In this document: in pieces, positions 53,171 to 62,291 of the stretch
Layout of the letters: every line of letters begins with the position of its first letter
Position numbering within the stretch: position 1 is the stretch's first letter
Assembly (NCBI GenBank): GCA_964544885.1
Contig: CAZJDX010000006.1
Coordinates: 1-64,000 of the forward strand
Reading direction: 5' to 3'
Source: QQVM01 sp964544885
GTDB taxonomy: Bacteria > Bacteroidota > Bacteroidia > AKYH767-A > 2013-40CM-41-45
Length of the DNA stretch: 64,000 nucleotides
The notes under the pieces: model-generated
What the model was told of the DNA's origin: nothing
Databases searched by the model: none
What the model saw: only the letters and a program-made list of their open reading frames with translations
Position numbers and translations under genes: made by a program

Positions 53171-54526
53171 CTATTGCTTAATAATTTTTCTGACATTTAT
53201 TTTTTCCGGACTGATCATTTTCAGCCAGTAAGTTCCTGCCGGATAATTTCCCATATCCAGTTCTGCTTTGTTCATTCCTTGCCCTGAAGAATACATCAGT
53301 TCGCCAAGTGAATTGTACAGCAGAACTTCAAGCGATTCGGTTTGGCCTCTATAAATTATATTCAACTTATCATGCACAGGATTCGGATAGGCTGAAAAAA
53401 AGCGGTCTACATGGCCAGTTCCTTCATTGATACCTGTTATAATTGAATAGAGTTGAAGGTTATCTACAAGAAACAGGCTTCCGCCTTTTGCTGAATCTGA
53501 ATAGGATGACAGAATGTCTATTCTCATCGAGTCGGGATTAAAGCTTGATGAAAAAGGTATGGCAAAAGGGGTATACACACTGGCAGGCAGAAAGAGCTGG
53601 TAACCCCCGCCTATGAGCATCCCATTAAGTGTAGTGCTGACACTTATGAGGGCGGTATCGGGCAAAATGGTTTGATATTTATACATACCATAGAGTGTAT
53701 CGCTTGTATTCGTATACGGCTGACCTCCCATTGAGAATGATTGACCTGTAGAGGCACCGGAACTTTGAGGTCCGCTTCCGCGGTCAATGGTTTCAAGACC
53801 AAGTGCACTGAAACCACTCGCGGCATCATTGGACTGAGAAACCCCATCACCGAAGGTTGTCCAGCCAAGAGGATTATATAAACTTCTGTTGGTCCAGTTA
53901 TCGAAAGTTCCGCCAGGGATCGGCTGAGTGATGGATGGACCGGTGAATGCAAGATCGTCCAGTTCGATCCAACTGCCACTGGAAATACCCTGTTCCGAAA
54001 TCAGGTTGCTGGATGTAGCAGCGATGATAACTGTATCAGGCATCGATGCAAGGGATAATGGATAAGAGAAGGCGACGAAATTCAGTTCGCTGCCTGTACC
54101 TTTTATCTGAATCAGATCGCTACTTATTACTGAGCCGCCGTTTTTGAAGATTACTAAAATCAGTGCGGTGTCATCACCGGGCAATTCATACCGGTAATAT
54201 CCGGTAATGTCGGTGGGTTGTTCAGAATAGGGAACACCACCTTCACCTAATAGTGGATCGCCGGTTGTGTTGGCAAGGAAGCCGGTCAGCGTATCAAGTC
54301 CGACAATAAAGGTTTCAATTCGGGCAGCAAGTCCGCTGAAGCCTCCTACGGGAGAAACTGTAGGGATACTGAATGCCGGAACGGTCCAGGTGTTGGATGT
54401 AAACCAATCATTGGCATCATCAAAAGTGAAGTTGTTCCAGTTTTCAAAATCAGCATTTGGAATCGGTTGTGCCTGTGCGGATACTATGGACAGGAAGGAG
54501 AAGACGAGAAGTAAAGTTTTTTTCAT
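53171..54526 (-). CDS. T9SS-sorted protein with two tandem PCMD-like domains
   Basis: A 451-residue exported protein. Signal peptide MKKTLLLVFSFLSIVSAQAQ. Two related beta domains follow: residues 20-195 (IPNADFENWNNF, WFTSNTW) and 200-365 (IPGGTFDNWTNR, WTTFGDG). The type A sorting domain ends it (AYPNPVHDKLNIIY). The repeat looks like an internal duplication. The same domain occurs once in the protein at 45950-46873. Ligand unknown. Confidence 0.85.
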   Translation of the reverse strand: MKKTLLLVFSFLSIVSAQAQPIPNADFENWNNFTFDDANDWFTSNTWTVPAFSIPTVSPVGGFSGLAARIETFIVGLDTLTGFLANTTGDPLLGEGGVPYSEQPTDITGYYRYELPGDDTALILVIFKNGGSVISSDLIQIKGTGSELNFVAFSYPLSLASMPDTVIIAATSSNLISEQGISSGSWIELDDLAFTGPSITQPIPGGTFDNWTNRSLYNPLGWTTFGDGVSQSNDAASGFSALGLETIDRGSGPQSSGASTGQSFSMGGQPYTNTSDTLYGMYKYQTILPDTALISVSTTLNGMLIGGGYQLFLPASVYTPFAIPFSSSFNPDSMRIDILSSYSDSAKGGSLFLVDNLQLYSIITGINEGTGHVDRFFSAYPNPVHDKLNIIYRGQTESLEVLLYNSLGELMYSSGQGMNKAELDMGNYPAGTYWLKMISPEKINVRKIIKQ

Positions 54527-54637
54527 GGCTATAATTTTATTTGGTAAAATTAAGAATTACATGGATCAGTTGAAACTGCCGAGGAACAGATCACTGAATT
54601 TTTTAACAGACAATTGTGTCAAATCAACAGATCAACA

Positions 54638-55888
54638 TCAGGCGCGTAAATGGCCTGAAAAAGATGATAGAATCTCTATGAATGCAAGTACCAGAATCAG
54701 GTAGGTGCCATACAGATATACGGGAAGAGGAGGCAGATAAAGGGAAAAGGCGATTACACTTGTTAAAATAGCAGATAAAAGGAGACTTTTCTTCCGGAGG
54801 ATAAGGAGCAGAAAGAATATGAAGCCGGAAATTGAACTGAGGTAGTTAAACAATAGATTTTCCCTTATATGTCCTGCTGAGAATGCCTGGAACAGGTTAA
54901 GAATGGCATTTCTCAGGATCATAAGCGGTTCACTGATGGCGATCTCTTTAAATTGCCGGAGGCACCATTCGGATTCTCCAAAAAAGACTTCTGCATCATA
55001 CATTCCCGGATGAGAGGAATAAGTGAAATCAGCACCCGTGAATTCCTTATATGCTTTCCAGCTTACCTGGTCATTGAATCCCTGTACATATTTATTCGGA
55101 TAAGCGCCCAGTGCAGTATACATGATATGGCCGGGATGTTTACCCGAATAACCGGAATTCATTATCCAAATTGCCAACAGGTAAACAGCCAACACGCTGA
55201 ATTTTTTCAGCCAGGATTGATGCCATGTTGAAAATAAAAGTACAAACAAGCTGATCGGCAGAATTGAAGATCTTACATGATAGAAGAAAGCAAGTACAAT
55301 GCTCAGAATAAGAATTGCAACAAAGGGAAATTTTTTATCAGTCAGATACAGAATGACGAATGCTGCTGAAGGTATGATGGTCCAGAAATAGTAGAATGGA
55401 TAAAGTGCGTAGTAAATCATCAAGGGATTAAGGACATATAAAAGCAGGAACAGAATCTGAAGTTTGAGATTTTTAAGCAACAGAAGTACAGCGAAAGAAA
55501 TGAGAACATGGACCGTTAGTTGCAGAATTTTTATAGCCCCAATATCACCTGTAAAAGGAAATAGAAACCCGGCAAGTTTGATCAGATGCAGGTAAGCAGG
55601 CTGATTGATGGAATATGTTCTTGTTTCCGCTTTATGTTTTGAAAAGCGGTATGCATTGATCTTACGTATTTTCTCGGCAGGTTCAGAAATTGCGTTGAGT
55701 GCATGGAGAGAATCCACTTCATTCAGGTTGAATTGCCATTCAGAACCATGATGATATAATGCTGCTCCGGAGAAGTACGGTGCAGTAAATTCAGGGATCA
55801 TCATTTGCCCTCTGTCAATAAATTTTCCGGACAGGAAGACAACTGAACATACCAGTAATGCGTAAAGGCTGCCTTTTTTAAAAGTCAT
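54638..55888 (-). CDS. polytopic membrane protein of unknown function (GT39/DUF-like)
   Basis: About 416 residues from ATG 55888; the upstream ATG at 55903 is equally possible. Around ten membrane helices are visible. The order of a short loop after the first helix followed by many helices recalls GT-C glycosyltransferases, but the DD/DE catalytic loop was not recognised. It may transfer sugars to the surface, or have another role. Convergent or unrelated neighbours give no hint. Confidence 0.65.
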   Translation of the reverse strand: MTFKKGSLYALLVCSVVFLSGKFIDRGQMMIPEFTAPYFSGAALYHHGSEWQFNLNEVDSLHALNAISEPAEKIRKINAYRFSKHKAETRTYSINQPAYLHLIKLAGFLFPFTGDIGAIKILQLTVHVLISFAVLLLLKNLKLQILFLLLYVLNPLMIYYALYPFYYFWTIIPSAAFVILYLTDKKFPFVAILILSIVLAFFYHVRSSILPISLFVLLFSTWHQSWLKKFSVLAVYLLAIWIMNSGYSGKHPGHIMYTALGAYPNKYVQGFNDQVSWKAYKEFTGADFTYSSHPGMYDAEVFFGESEWCLRQFKEIAISEPLMILRNAILNLFQAFSAGHIRENLLFNYLSSISGFIFFLLLILRKKSLLLSAILTSVIAFSLYLPPLPVYLYGTYLILVLAFIEILSSFSGHLRA

Positions 55889-55927
55889 TCCAAAAAAATG
55901 CAAGAAAAAATTATTGTTCTTACATGA

Positions 55928-56404
55928 TCAGTAATCAATTTTATCCGGCTTGGCGACCCAATCTTTAAAGATTTGCAAGGCCTCTTCATCCGGCACATGT
56001 ATCATTTGTATTTTCCGGTAAGAAGGATGGACATTTATCTCTTCATAAATAAATGCATCGTCAAATCCGGCTGCAGCGGCCTGATCACGTGTATTTGCAT
56101 AATAAACCCTGGAAGGTCTTGCCCAATAGATGGCACCGAGACACATTGGGCAAGGTTCGCAAGAGGTGTATATCTCGCAGCCATCAAGTTGAAAAGAATT
56201 CAGGTTCTTGCATGCATCCCGTATGGCAACCACCTCAGCATGAGCGGTGGGATCATTTGTAGAGGTCACTTTATTGGAACCTTTTCCGATGATTTTACCG
56301 TCTTTAACGACAATGCAGCCAAAGGGTCCACCTTTATTTGATTCAGAGCCTTCTTTGGAGAGTTTGACGGCGACTTTAATAAATTCTGTTGGCTTGTCTT
56401 TCAT
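55928..56404 (-). CDS. guaD: guanine deaminase-like nucleoside deaminase
   Basis: A 158-residue zinc deaminase of the cytidine-deaminase fold. The zinc site is HAEVVAIRD and PCPMCLGAIYWARP. The length and the C-terminal FDDAFIYEEI match Bacillus-type guanine deaminases, which turn guanine into xanthine. It sits next to xdhC and the urate operon, so feeding the purine pathway is likely. tRNA adenosine deaminase is the alternative but fits less well. Confidence 0.75.
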   Translation of the reverse strand: MKDKPTEFIKVAVKLSKEGSESNKGGPFGCIVVKDGKIIGKGSNKVTSTNDPTAHAEVVAIRDACKNLNSFQLDGCEIYTSCEPCPMCLGAIYWARPSRVYYANTRDQAAAAGFDDAFIYEEINVHPSYRKIQMIHVPDEEALQIFKDWVAKPDKIDY

Positions 56405-56511
56405 TCAGAGCAAATTTCGGATGGCATGTGTTAAAGATCAGAATGTAACTTTACGGTGTCAGAACCGTGATTCCCAAATTTACTATAATTTTATAGCCTG
56501 GCATCAATTAA

Positions 56512-57279
56512 GTGATTTCATTCTATCAGAAAATTCTTGAAGCTCTTCAATCGGGCACCAGGCTTGCCACCTGTACCGTGGTTCATACAAAGGGTTCAAC
56601 GCCAAGGGAAACAGGAACCAGAATGCTGGTCTATCCGGACGGAAAAATTTTCGGGTCGATAGGAGGAGGCGAAGTAGAAAGAATTGTCATTCAGGATGCC
56701 TTGTCAGTTATCCGGGATGGCAGAGCGAAATTCTGCAGACATGATCTGTTACACCAGCACAATATGTGCTGCGGAGGTACCATGGAAATTTATATAGAAC
56801 CAATAGTGCAGGCTGAACGCTTATATATTTTCGGAGCGGGTCACACCGGGCATGCCTTAGCCCGTCATGCAACAGCACTGAATTTTGAAGTGGTGATCAT
56901 AGATGACCGCAAGGAGTTTCTGGATAAAATAGATGTTGAAGGAGTCAATAAACTTCATATGCATTATTCCAATGCTCTTCCCTTGCTACCCTTCAATGAT
57001 CGCACTTATGTTTGTATTATGACTTATAGTCACCCTTATGACAGGGATATACTGGCCTACTGTATGAAGAAGGATACAGCTTATACAGGTATGATAGGCA
57101 GTCAGAGAAAAGTTGAAATCACGCGTAAAATGTTTTTGCAATCAGGCATAGGAAGTGATGAGGAGATTTCAAAAGTCGACATGCCAATGGGCCTCAGTAT
57201 TTCAGCGGAAACACCTGATGAAATTGCGATCAGTATTTTGGCAAAGATGATCGCCGTCCGGAGAAAGGCGAAATTCTGA
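56512..57279 (+). CDS. xdhC: XdhC-family molybdenum cofactor maturation factor
   Basis: A 255-residue protein. The N-terminal domain (1-95) carries GSIGGGEVE and a CCGGTMEI Cys pair; the C-terminal Rossmann domain (about 105-255) shows LYIFGAGHTGHALA and VVIIDDR. XdhC proteins bind and sulfurate the molybdenum cofactor for xanthine dehydrogenase. The start is GTG 56512. It lies divergent from guaD, beside genes of purine breakdown, which fits service to the xanthine dehydrogenase at the right edge. Confidence 0.88.
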   Translation: MISFYQKILEALQSGTRLATCTVVHTKGSTPRETGTRMLVYPDGKIFGSIGGGEVERIVIQDALSVIRDGRAKFCRHDLLHQHNMCCGGTMEIYIEPIVQAERLYIFGAGHTGHALARHATALNFEVVIIDDRKEFLDKIDVEGVNKLHMHYSNALPLLPFNDRTYVCIMTYSHPYDRDILAYCMKKDTAYTGMIGSQRKVEITRKMFLQSGIGSDEEISKVDMPMGLSISAETPDEIAISILAKMIAVRRKAKF

Positions 57280-57310
57280 TCAGGAATTGTCAGGTATTTG
57301 GTACGGGAAT

Positions 57311-58747
57311 CTATTTTTTAGCGGCACGTCTGGCCTGAAGTATCCTGTAAAATGAACGGGTTCGAATCTCATCGAGCGTAAGTCCGGTACTAAGCACTTC
57401 TTCTTCAGTAATGGCACCAGAGTTCAGAGCACGTAGAAAATAATTCAGCAAGCCCTGGCCGGTAGCCGCATCATCAAAAATATCTCCGCTGAGTGTGGCC
57501 TGTGCCGCCTTTTCTACAAAGTGTTTGAGTCGTACAGCCGCGTCTTCGTAACTCTCCAGGAAGAAGTTGTATACAGCCGCATAGCGCATAGGCAGTTGAG
57601 CCGGATTCAGATCCCATCCCTGATAGAAGCCGTTTCGCAGAGAATGTGTTGTATGTCCATAACACAACTTCCATGCGCGATGTACAACCTGGCGGTTCTC
57701 TTCCAGTTCCTGCTCACTCAGTTTGTCACCTTTATGAGGGCCTATAGGCATTACGTTAGTCGCGCCGTCGGAAAGAAATATGCCGGTTCCGGCGAGAGCT
57801 ACTTTTGTCATGTGATGAGCGAAGTCGCAGACCGGATGATCCATTGTCTGATACTTTGCGGTAATGTTTGATGAGGCAGTATAGTCATAGGTTCCGAAAT
57901 GAGCCGCTATGCACCTTCCTTCACCGGCCATGATCAGACTACGCAGCGGATTTTTGCCGTCTTTGTCCATAACGGCCTGTGTGGCTTCCACCATCATTTC
58001 CATCTTTAGCGATCCGGGTTTCAGCGCAAATTCTTTTTCAAGAATCTCGAAAAATCTGACAAGACTTTGGATCTGTTCCGGTATGGTGACTTTTGGCAAC
58101 ATGACCACAAAGTTTTCAGGGAGTTGTGATTTTGTTTCTGTCAGCAGTGTGCTTAAAAAGATGTCCAGTGTTCTTACACCACGGCCCTTCAGGTCTTCAG
58201 TAAACGGTTTTATACGAATCCCGATAAAAGGGGAGGTGCTTTTTTCTTTCATGGCTTTTGCCAATTCCATAGCCGCGTTCACCGCGGTTCTGTCCTCTTC
58301 ATCATCAGGACGGTTACCAAAGCCGTCTTCAAAGTCAATACGGAAATCCTCCACCGCTTCCCTTCCGAGCTTCTCAATCACTTTTTTGTATACGGTGTAG
58401 GCAAGCCATGCCGGATGTTTTTTACGTTCCGCTTCATTCAAAGAATCAAGCTGTCTTGTCAGCTTTTCGATGGCATCCGCATCATGCGGCAGGGACCTGT
58501 GATTTTCAAGTTCAAGAACCCTTGCCAAAACCGTAAAATCCGGTGCATATGTTCTCAGACTATTCAGTGCGATTTCACCCATGCGTTTGGCGGAATCCCA
58601 TTTATAGAGGTTGGCTCCTCCGTAAACGGTATGCACAGGCTGGCGATCCGGGCTATCGCCCGGATAAACTTTTTGAAAAGCAAGGTTAGCCTGCCGGAGT
58701 TGTTCCAGGATATTTGACTTTTGATTTTCAGGAATACTGAGTTTCAT
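57311..58747 (-). CDS. DUF6986 protein, CitE/HpcH-like TIM barrel (named phosphoenolpyruvate kinase in some annotations)
   Basis: A 478-residue protein. The CitE-like acidic motif is FRIDFEDGFG (about 140-149), and the barrel segments GIRIKPF, VVMLPKVTIPEQ and MMVEATQAV follow. The C-terminal third (GRCIAAHFGTYDYTASSN) is unlike most CitE proteins. CitE relatives split or join acyl-CoA or glyoxylate units. It is next to the urate operon, whose end product is ureidoglycolate, a glyoxylate precursor. The true reaction is not known. Confidence 0.75.
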   Translation of the reverse strand: MKLSIPENQKSNILEQLRQANLAFQKVYPGDSPDRQPVHTVYGGANLYKWDSAKRMGEIALNSLRTYAPDFTVLARVLELENHRSLPHDADAIEKLTRQLDSLNEAERKKHPAWLAYTVYKKVIEKLGREAVEDFRIDFEDGFGNRPDDEEDRTAVNAAMELAKAMKEKSTSPFIGIRIKPFTEDLKGRGVRTLDIFLSTLLTETKSQLPENFVVMLPKVTIPEQIQSLVRFFEILEKEFALKPGSLKMEMMVEATQAVMDKDGKNPLRSLIMAGEGRCIAAHFGTYDYTASSNITAKYQTMDHPVCDFAHHMTKVALAGTGIFLSDGATNVMPIGPHKGDKLSEQELEENRQVVHRAWKLCYGHTTHSLRNGFYQGWDLNPAQLPMRYAAVYNFFLESYEDAAVRLKHFVEKAAQATLSGDIFDDAATGQGLLNYFLRALNSGAITEEEVLSTGLTLDEIRTRSFYRILQARRAAKK

Positions 58748-58782
58748 ATGGGACGCGTGAGAGATAAAATGTTGAAGTCCTG

Positions 58783-58790
58783 CAAAGATA
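58783..58790 (-). promoter_or_regulatory. -7 box of the DUF6986 gene
   Basis: On the minus strand TATCTTTG matches TAnnTTTG, 35 bp before the start codon. The DUF6986 gene therefore likely has its own promoter, separate from the urate operon upstream. No -33 was assigned. Confidence 0.45.
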
Positions 58791-59021
58791 ATGATTGGTA
58801 CAGATCTTCCATTCCATGCCTGCTACTCGGGATTTGATACCTGAGCTTGTCAGCAAAGGGTCACTGACCTGGCCTGCTGCTTAGTTTATGATAGAAGATA
58901 GTGATATTCAAACTGCACTGAACAGGATGCATATCCTGTACTGCCTTGTTCGATGATAATGTGATCTTAAGTCCTTCACCGGGAAATTAATTTCCTCATC
59001 AGGTGATGGATTTGAAGCGTA

Positions 59022-59363
59022 CTAACTTCCCCTGTAAGTACTATAGCCATATGGATTCAGCAACAAGGGTACGTGATAGTGTGATGCATCCATGATTTCA
59101 AAAACAATTTCAACAAAAGGGTAGAAGCAGCGGATTTTGTTTTTTGAAAAATACTCTCCCGTTTCAAAATGCAGTTTGTAATTTCCGGGCTTGAGGAGAA
59201 TGCCGTCTTTTATCAGGTCACGCACTCTTCCGTCTGAGTCTGTGGTTCCTTCAGCAATGCGGCTCCAGGATTTGTCAGCTAGTTCCAGTTCAAGATAAAT
59301 GCGTACTCCAGAGGCCGGCTTGCCTGCAGTTGTATCGAGAATATGTGTGGTCAGTTGGCTCAT
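59022..59363 (-). CDS. uraH: 5-hydroxyisourate hydrolase
   Basis: A 113-residue transthyretin-like enzyme. It shows the N-terminal TTHILDTTAGKPASGV (catalytic His), the Arg in GRVRDL, and the C-terminal signature YSTYRGS. It hydrolyses 5-hydroxyisourate from PuuD to OHCU. Its start overlaps uraD by four bases, so the two are cotranslated. It is the last gene of the operon. Confidence 0.96.
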   Translation of the reverse strand: MSQLTTHILDTTAGKPASGVRIYLELELADKSWSRIAEGTTDSDGRVRDLIKDGILLKPGNYKLHFETGEYFSKNKIRCFYPFVEIVFEIMDASHYHVPLLLNPYGYSTYRGS

Positions 59364-59863
59364 GATATAATTTTTTTCAGACGAAGGATGGTAATCTTGT
59401 GTTGTTCGGCTGCAGCTGTTCGGATCTCCTCCGCTCGGTTATTTACGATACGATTGTTCAGGAGTTGTAACATTTCATCAGCGCTTTTGCCGGTCGCGCA
59501 TACTATAAAAATGAAGCCGAATTTTTTTTCGTACTCTTTATTCCCATCCGCAAGCGCTTGCAAGGTATCGCTTGTCGCCGTCTTTACCGATGATTGTTCA
59601 AGTCCTGCAAGTTCCTTTGTGCTGTTGAATTTTTTCTCAAGACTTTCAAGGTCCCCGATCTTCGGATGATGCGAAAAAGCTTCGAGCCAGTCCTCCTCAC
59701 CGGCAGACTGCCATGCCTTGTCGGCTTTTTCCATAAGGTCTTTCATACCGGAAAAAGGCCGCAGGGAATACATTTCGTTCATCCACCGTGAGGAAGCGCA
59801 ACAGATTTTCATTTCATTTAGAAATACCGGTTTTGGTAAATTATTAAGTTCCTCAATGCTCAT
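59360..59863 (-). CDS. uraD: OHCU decarboxylase
   Basis: A 167-residue helical enzyme. The catalytic His is in FSHHPKIGD (about 66-72), followed by the family's GxE/Q helix (ALADGNKEYEKKFG) and the C-terminal FIVCATGKSADEML. It decarboxylates OHCU to S-allantoin. It overlaps uraH and lies 14 bp after the alc gene. Confidence 0.95.
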   Translation of the reverse strand: MSIEELNNLPKPVFLNEMKICCASSRWMNEMYSLRPFSGMKDLMEKADKAWQSAGEEDWLEAFSHHPKIGDLESLEKKFNSTKELAGLEQSSVKTATSDTLQALADGNKEYEKKFGFIFIVCATGKSADEMLQLLNNRIVNNRAEEIRTAAAEQHKITILRLKKIIS

Positions 59864-59877
59864 CGGTCCGGATAAGG

Positions 59878-60897
59878 TTAGTGTTCCAGATCATTGATCA
59901 GGCCCCATAGACGTAAACGGCTGACACCTCCGTCGGGGAAAATCGTAAACCGTACATGTGTCAATGTGTCGTGTGGAAGAATCTCCTTCTCAAAGACATG
60001 TTCATGATCAGCCTGTAATTTTTGCTGATTCATGATGGTTGTCCAGTTAAGTGATGGATCTGATAAATTTATTTCTTCCGTAAGCCGGATTCCTTCCAGC
60101 ATACATGAATCCGGAAAATTGCCTTTGAAATGCGCGGTATCAACGACCGCTTTTCTGATTTTCCCGGCATGCGCAAGACGAAGTATCAACCAGTCTTTAT
60201 TACCGGGTGTCCGGTTGCGTTTGGTTTCCCATCCATCACCCATATTGATCCCTCGTCCGGGCATGAGCAGATTATCCATGTGAGAGAAGAACATGTCATT
60301 GCACAGAATGGCCTTTGCTCCGTTTAATGCGGATGCAAGGTCAACGATCTCATTCTGCTTTACTTTTTTCCAGTCTTTTCTGACTTCACCATACACTTTT
60401 AATCGTGCCACACCACCGTCGGGATAGATATTCAGCCGGATATGACTGTACAGATTATTGTCGTCGCATGTATAGAAATTCCTGCTGCCGGGGTTCAAGG
60501 GTGACTTAACCAGGATTTCCTTCCATTGAATGTCTTGAGAGTTTAACTCAGTTCCGGGATCAGAAATCAAAGCAGCTTCAATGGAGGCAAAAGGTGGGTG
60601 GTTTCCCAAAAAGTGATTGGTATCAATATCAAATCCATGAATAATTCCGGGGGCTCCTAATTGTATGATGCACCAGTCGTGTCCCGGTGTTCTCTTTCTT
60701 CTCGATTCCCAACCATCCATCCATTTGCCCCGGTCAGTATATTTATCGGCAATGAATATTCCCCGGCCGGGTTTTACCAGATTTGCCATTTCGGCAAAAA
60801 AATCATCAGAACAGGCAAGGGCTTTCGCGCCCAGTTTTTCCGATGCCAGGTTCAACATCTCCGTATAGGGAGGATTCATTTTTTCTTCGCCGCTCAT
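59878..60897 (-). CDS. alc: allantoicase
   Basis: A 339-residue enzyme made of two similar beta-sandwich halves, about residues 15-180 (GRGIFIADKYTDRGKW, WDLNTNHFLG-like HGFDIDTNHFLGNHPP) and 185-339 (GRGINMGDGWETKRN, AVVDTAHFKGNFP). It splits allantoate into ureidoglycolate and urea. It overlaps allB by four bases (ATGA). Confidence 0.95.
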   Translation of the reverse strand: MSGEEKMNPPYTEMLNLASEKLGAKALACSDDFFAEMANLVKPGRGIFIADKYTDRGKWMDGWESRRKRTPGHDWCIIQLGAPGIIHGFDIDTNHFLGNHPPFASIEAALISDPGTELNSQDIQWKEILVKSPLNPGSRNFYTCDDNNLYSHIRLNIYPDGGVARLKVYGEVRKDWKKVKQNEIVDLASALNGAKAILCNDMFFSHMDNLLMPGRGINMGDGWETKRNRTPGNKDWLILRLAHAGKIRKAVVDTAHFKGNFPDSCMLEGIRLTEEINLSDPSLNWTTIMNQQKLQADHEHVFEKEILPHDTLTHVRFTIFPDGGVSRLRLWGLINDLEH

Positions 60898-62246
60898 TTT
60901 TCTCTTACTATAATTTTTCCGGATGGCGAAGATACGAAAGCGCCTTTATCATAGACTAAGGTACCGCCAACGAATGTTTTTTCTACAAGTCCATAGAGCA
61001 TACATCCTTCATATGGACTTATCTGGTGACGATACTTGATAAGAGCCTTGCTGACTTTCATCTGCTTCTCCGGATTCCAGATTACCAGATCGGCATCAGC
61101 ACCTTGTTGAATTCTGCCTTTTGACGGAAGTTTCAGGAAATCGGCAATATTCGAACTCATCCAGCGACTCAGTTGTTCAAGGCTAACCTGGTCCTTCCTT
61201 GCCAGTGTCCAGATAATGGGTAAGCCAAACTGTAGTGAAGCGATTCCTCCCCATGCTTCAAGCAGATTTCCATCGGATAGGTGTTTGAGTTCAGGCGGAG
61301 CCGGACTATGATCACTGACAATAAAATCAATCACTCCTTCTTTCAAGGCATCCCAGAGGAGACTGTTGTTCGCCGCTGAGCGAATCGGTGGAGTGCATTT
61401 GAATCTTGGATCCGCATCATGAATTGACTCCGCATTGAAGAACAGGTAGTGCGGACAGGTTTCAACGGTAACAGCAATACCTTCTTCGCGTGCTTTCTTC
61501 AGGGCAGCAAGAGAAGATGAAGAGGACAGGTGTACTATATGGATCCGGAGATTATACCTGCCGGCAAGCTGAATCAGCTTCTTAATGGCATTGTCTTCCC
61601 ATTCGGGAGGCCTGGAGCCAAGAAAGGCCTGATAAGAATAGGGCTCCCGTACAAATTCATCCAACCCTTTATGTTTTTCTTCCAGCTCTGCATGTACAAG
61701 AACGGGAAGCTTCAGATCCCGCAGTTTATCTGCGATCGCTTCAAGATCGTTAATGGAGGAGAATGGGAAATCCTCTATACCGGAAGGACATAAAAAGGCC
61801 TTGAAGCCCATCACTCCTTCCGCGGCAAGTAAACCTATATCCTTGGAGTTACCTGGAATGATGCCTCCCCAAAAGGAGCAATTGATAAATAATTTTCCTT
61901 CTGCCGATTTCAGTTTTTCGCGCAACGCCTCAACAGAAGTTGTTGCCGGAAATGAATTAAGGGGCATGTCGGTCAGCGTGGTTACTCCGCCGGCGGCTGC
62001 GGCTTTGGTCGCTGTTTCAAATCCTTCCCAGTCTGTTCTTCCGGGTTCATTGATATGCACATGACAGTCTATTAGTCCGGGCATCAGTACCGATTCACCT
62101 GCACTAATCGATCTTTTTGCAGAGCCAGGGGGCGCTTTGCCTTCAATGATCTCTGAAATTTTTCCATCATTGATTAACAAGGTTGCCTCCCGGATTCCAT
62201 CTGGCAACAGGGTCTTTTTGGAGAAGATGGACAATTCTGCTGTCAT
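60894..62246 (-). CDS. allB: allantoinase
   Basis: A 450-residue amidohydrolase. Metal ligands: DCHVHINEPGRTDWEGF (HxH), the carboxylated Lys in MGFKAFLCPSG, HAELE, HIVHLSS and Asp in VSDHSP. These match the allantoinase subgroup of dihydroorotase-like enzymes. It opens allantoin to allantoate. Genes alc, uraD and uraH follow in one operon, and puuD precedes. Confidence 0.95.
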   Translation of the reverse strand: MTAELSIFSKKTLLPDGIREATLLINDGKISEIIEGKAPPGSAKRSISAGESVLMPGLIDCHVHINEPGRTDWEGFETATKAAAAGGVTTLTDMPLNSFPATTSVEALREKLKSAEGKLFINCSFWGGIIPGNSKDIGLLAAEGVMGFKAFLCPSGIEDFPFSSINDLEAIADKLRDLKLPVLVHAELEEKHKGLDEFVREPYSYQAFLGSRPPEWEDNAIKKLIQLAGRYNLRIHIVHLSSSSSLAALKKAREEGIAVTVETCPHYLFFNAESIHDADPRFKCTPPIRSAANNSLLWDALKEGVIDFIVSDHSPAPPELKHLSDGNLLEAWGGIASLQFGLPIIWTLARKDQVSLEQLSRWMSSNIADFLKLPSKGRIQQGADADLVIWNPEKQMKVSKALIKYRHQISPYEGCMLYGLVEKTFVGGTLVYDKGAFVSSPSGKIIVREK

Positions 62247-62291
62247 GGCTGAAATGTACTCAAATTAAACGGAGTAAAATGAAAATCAGGT

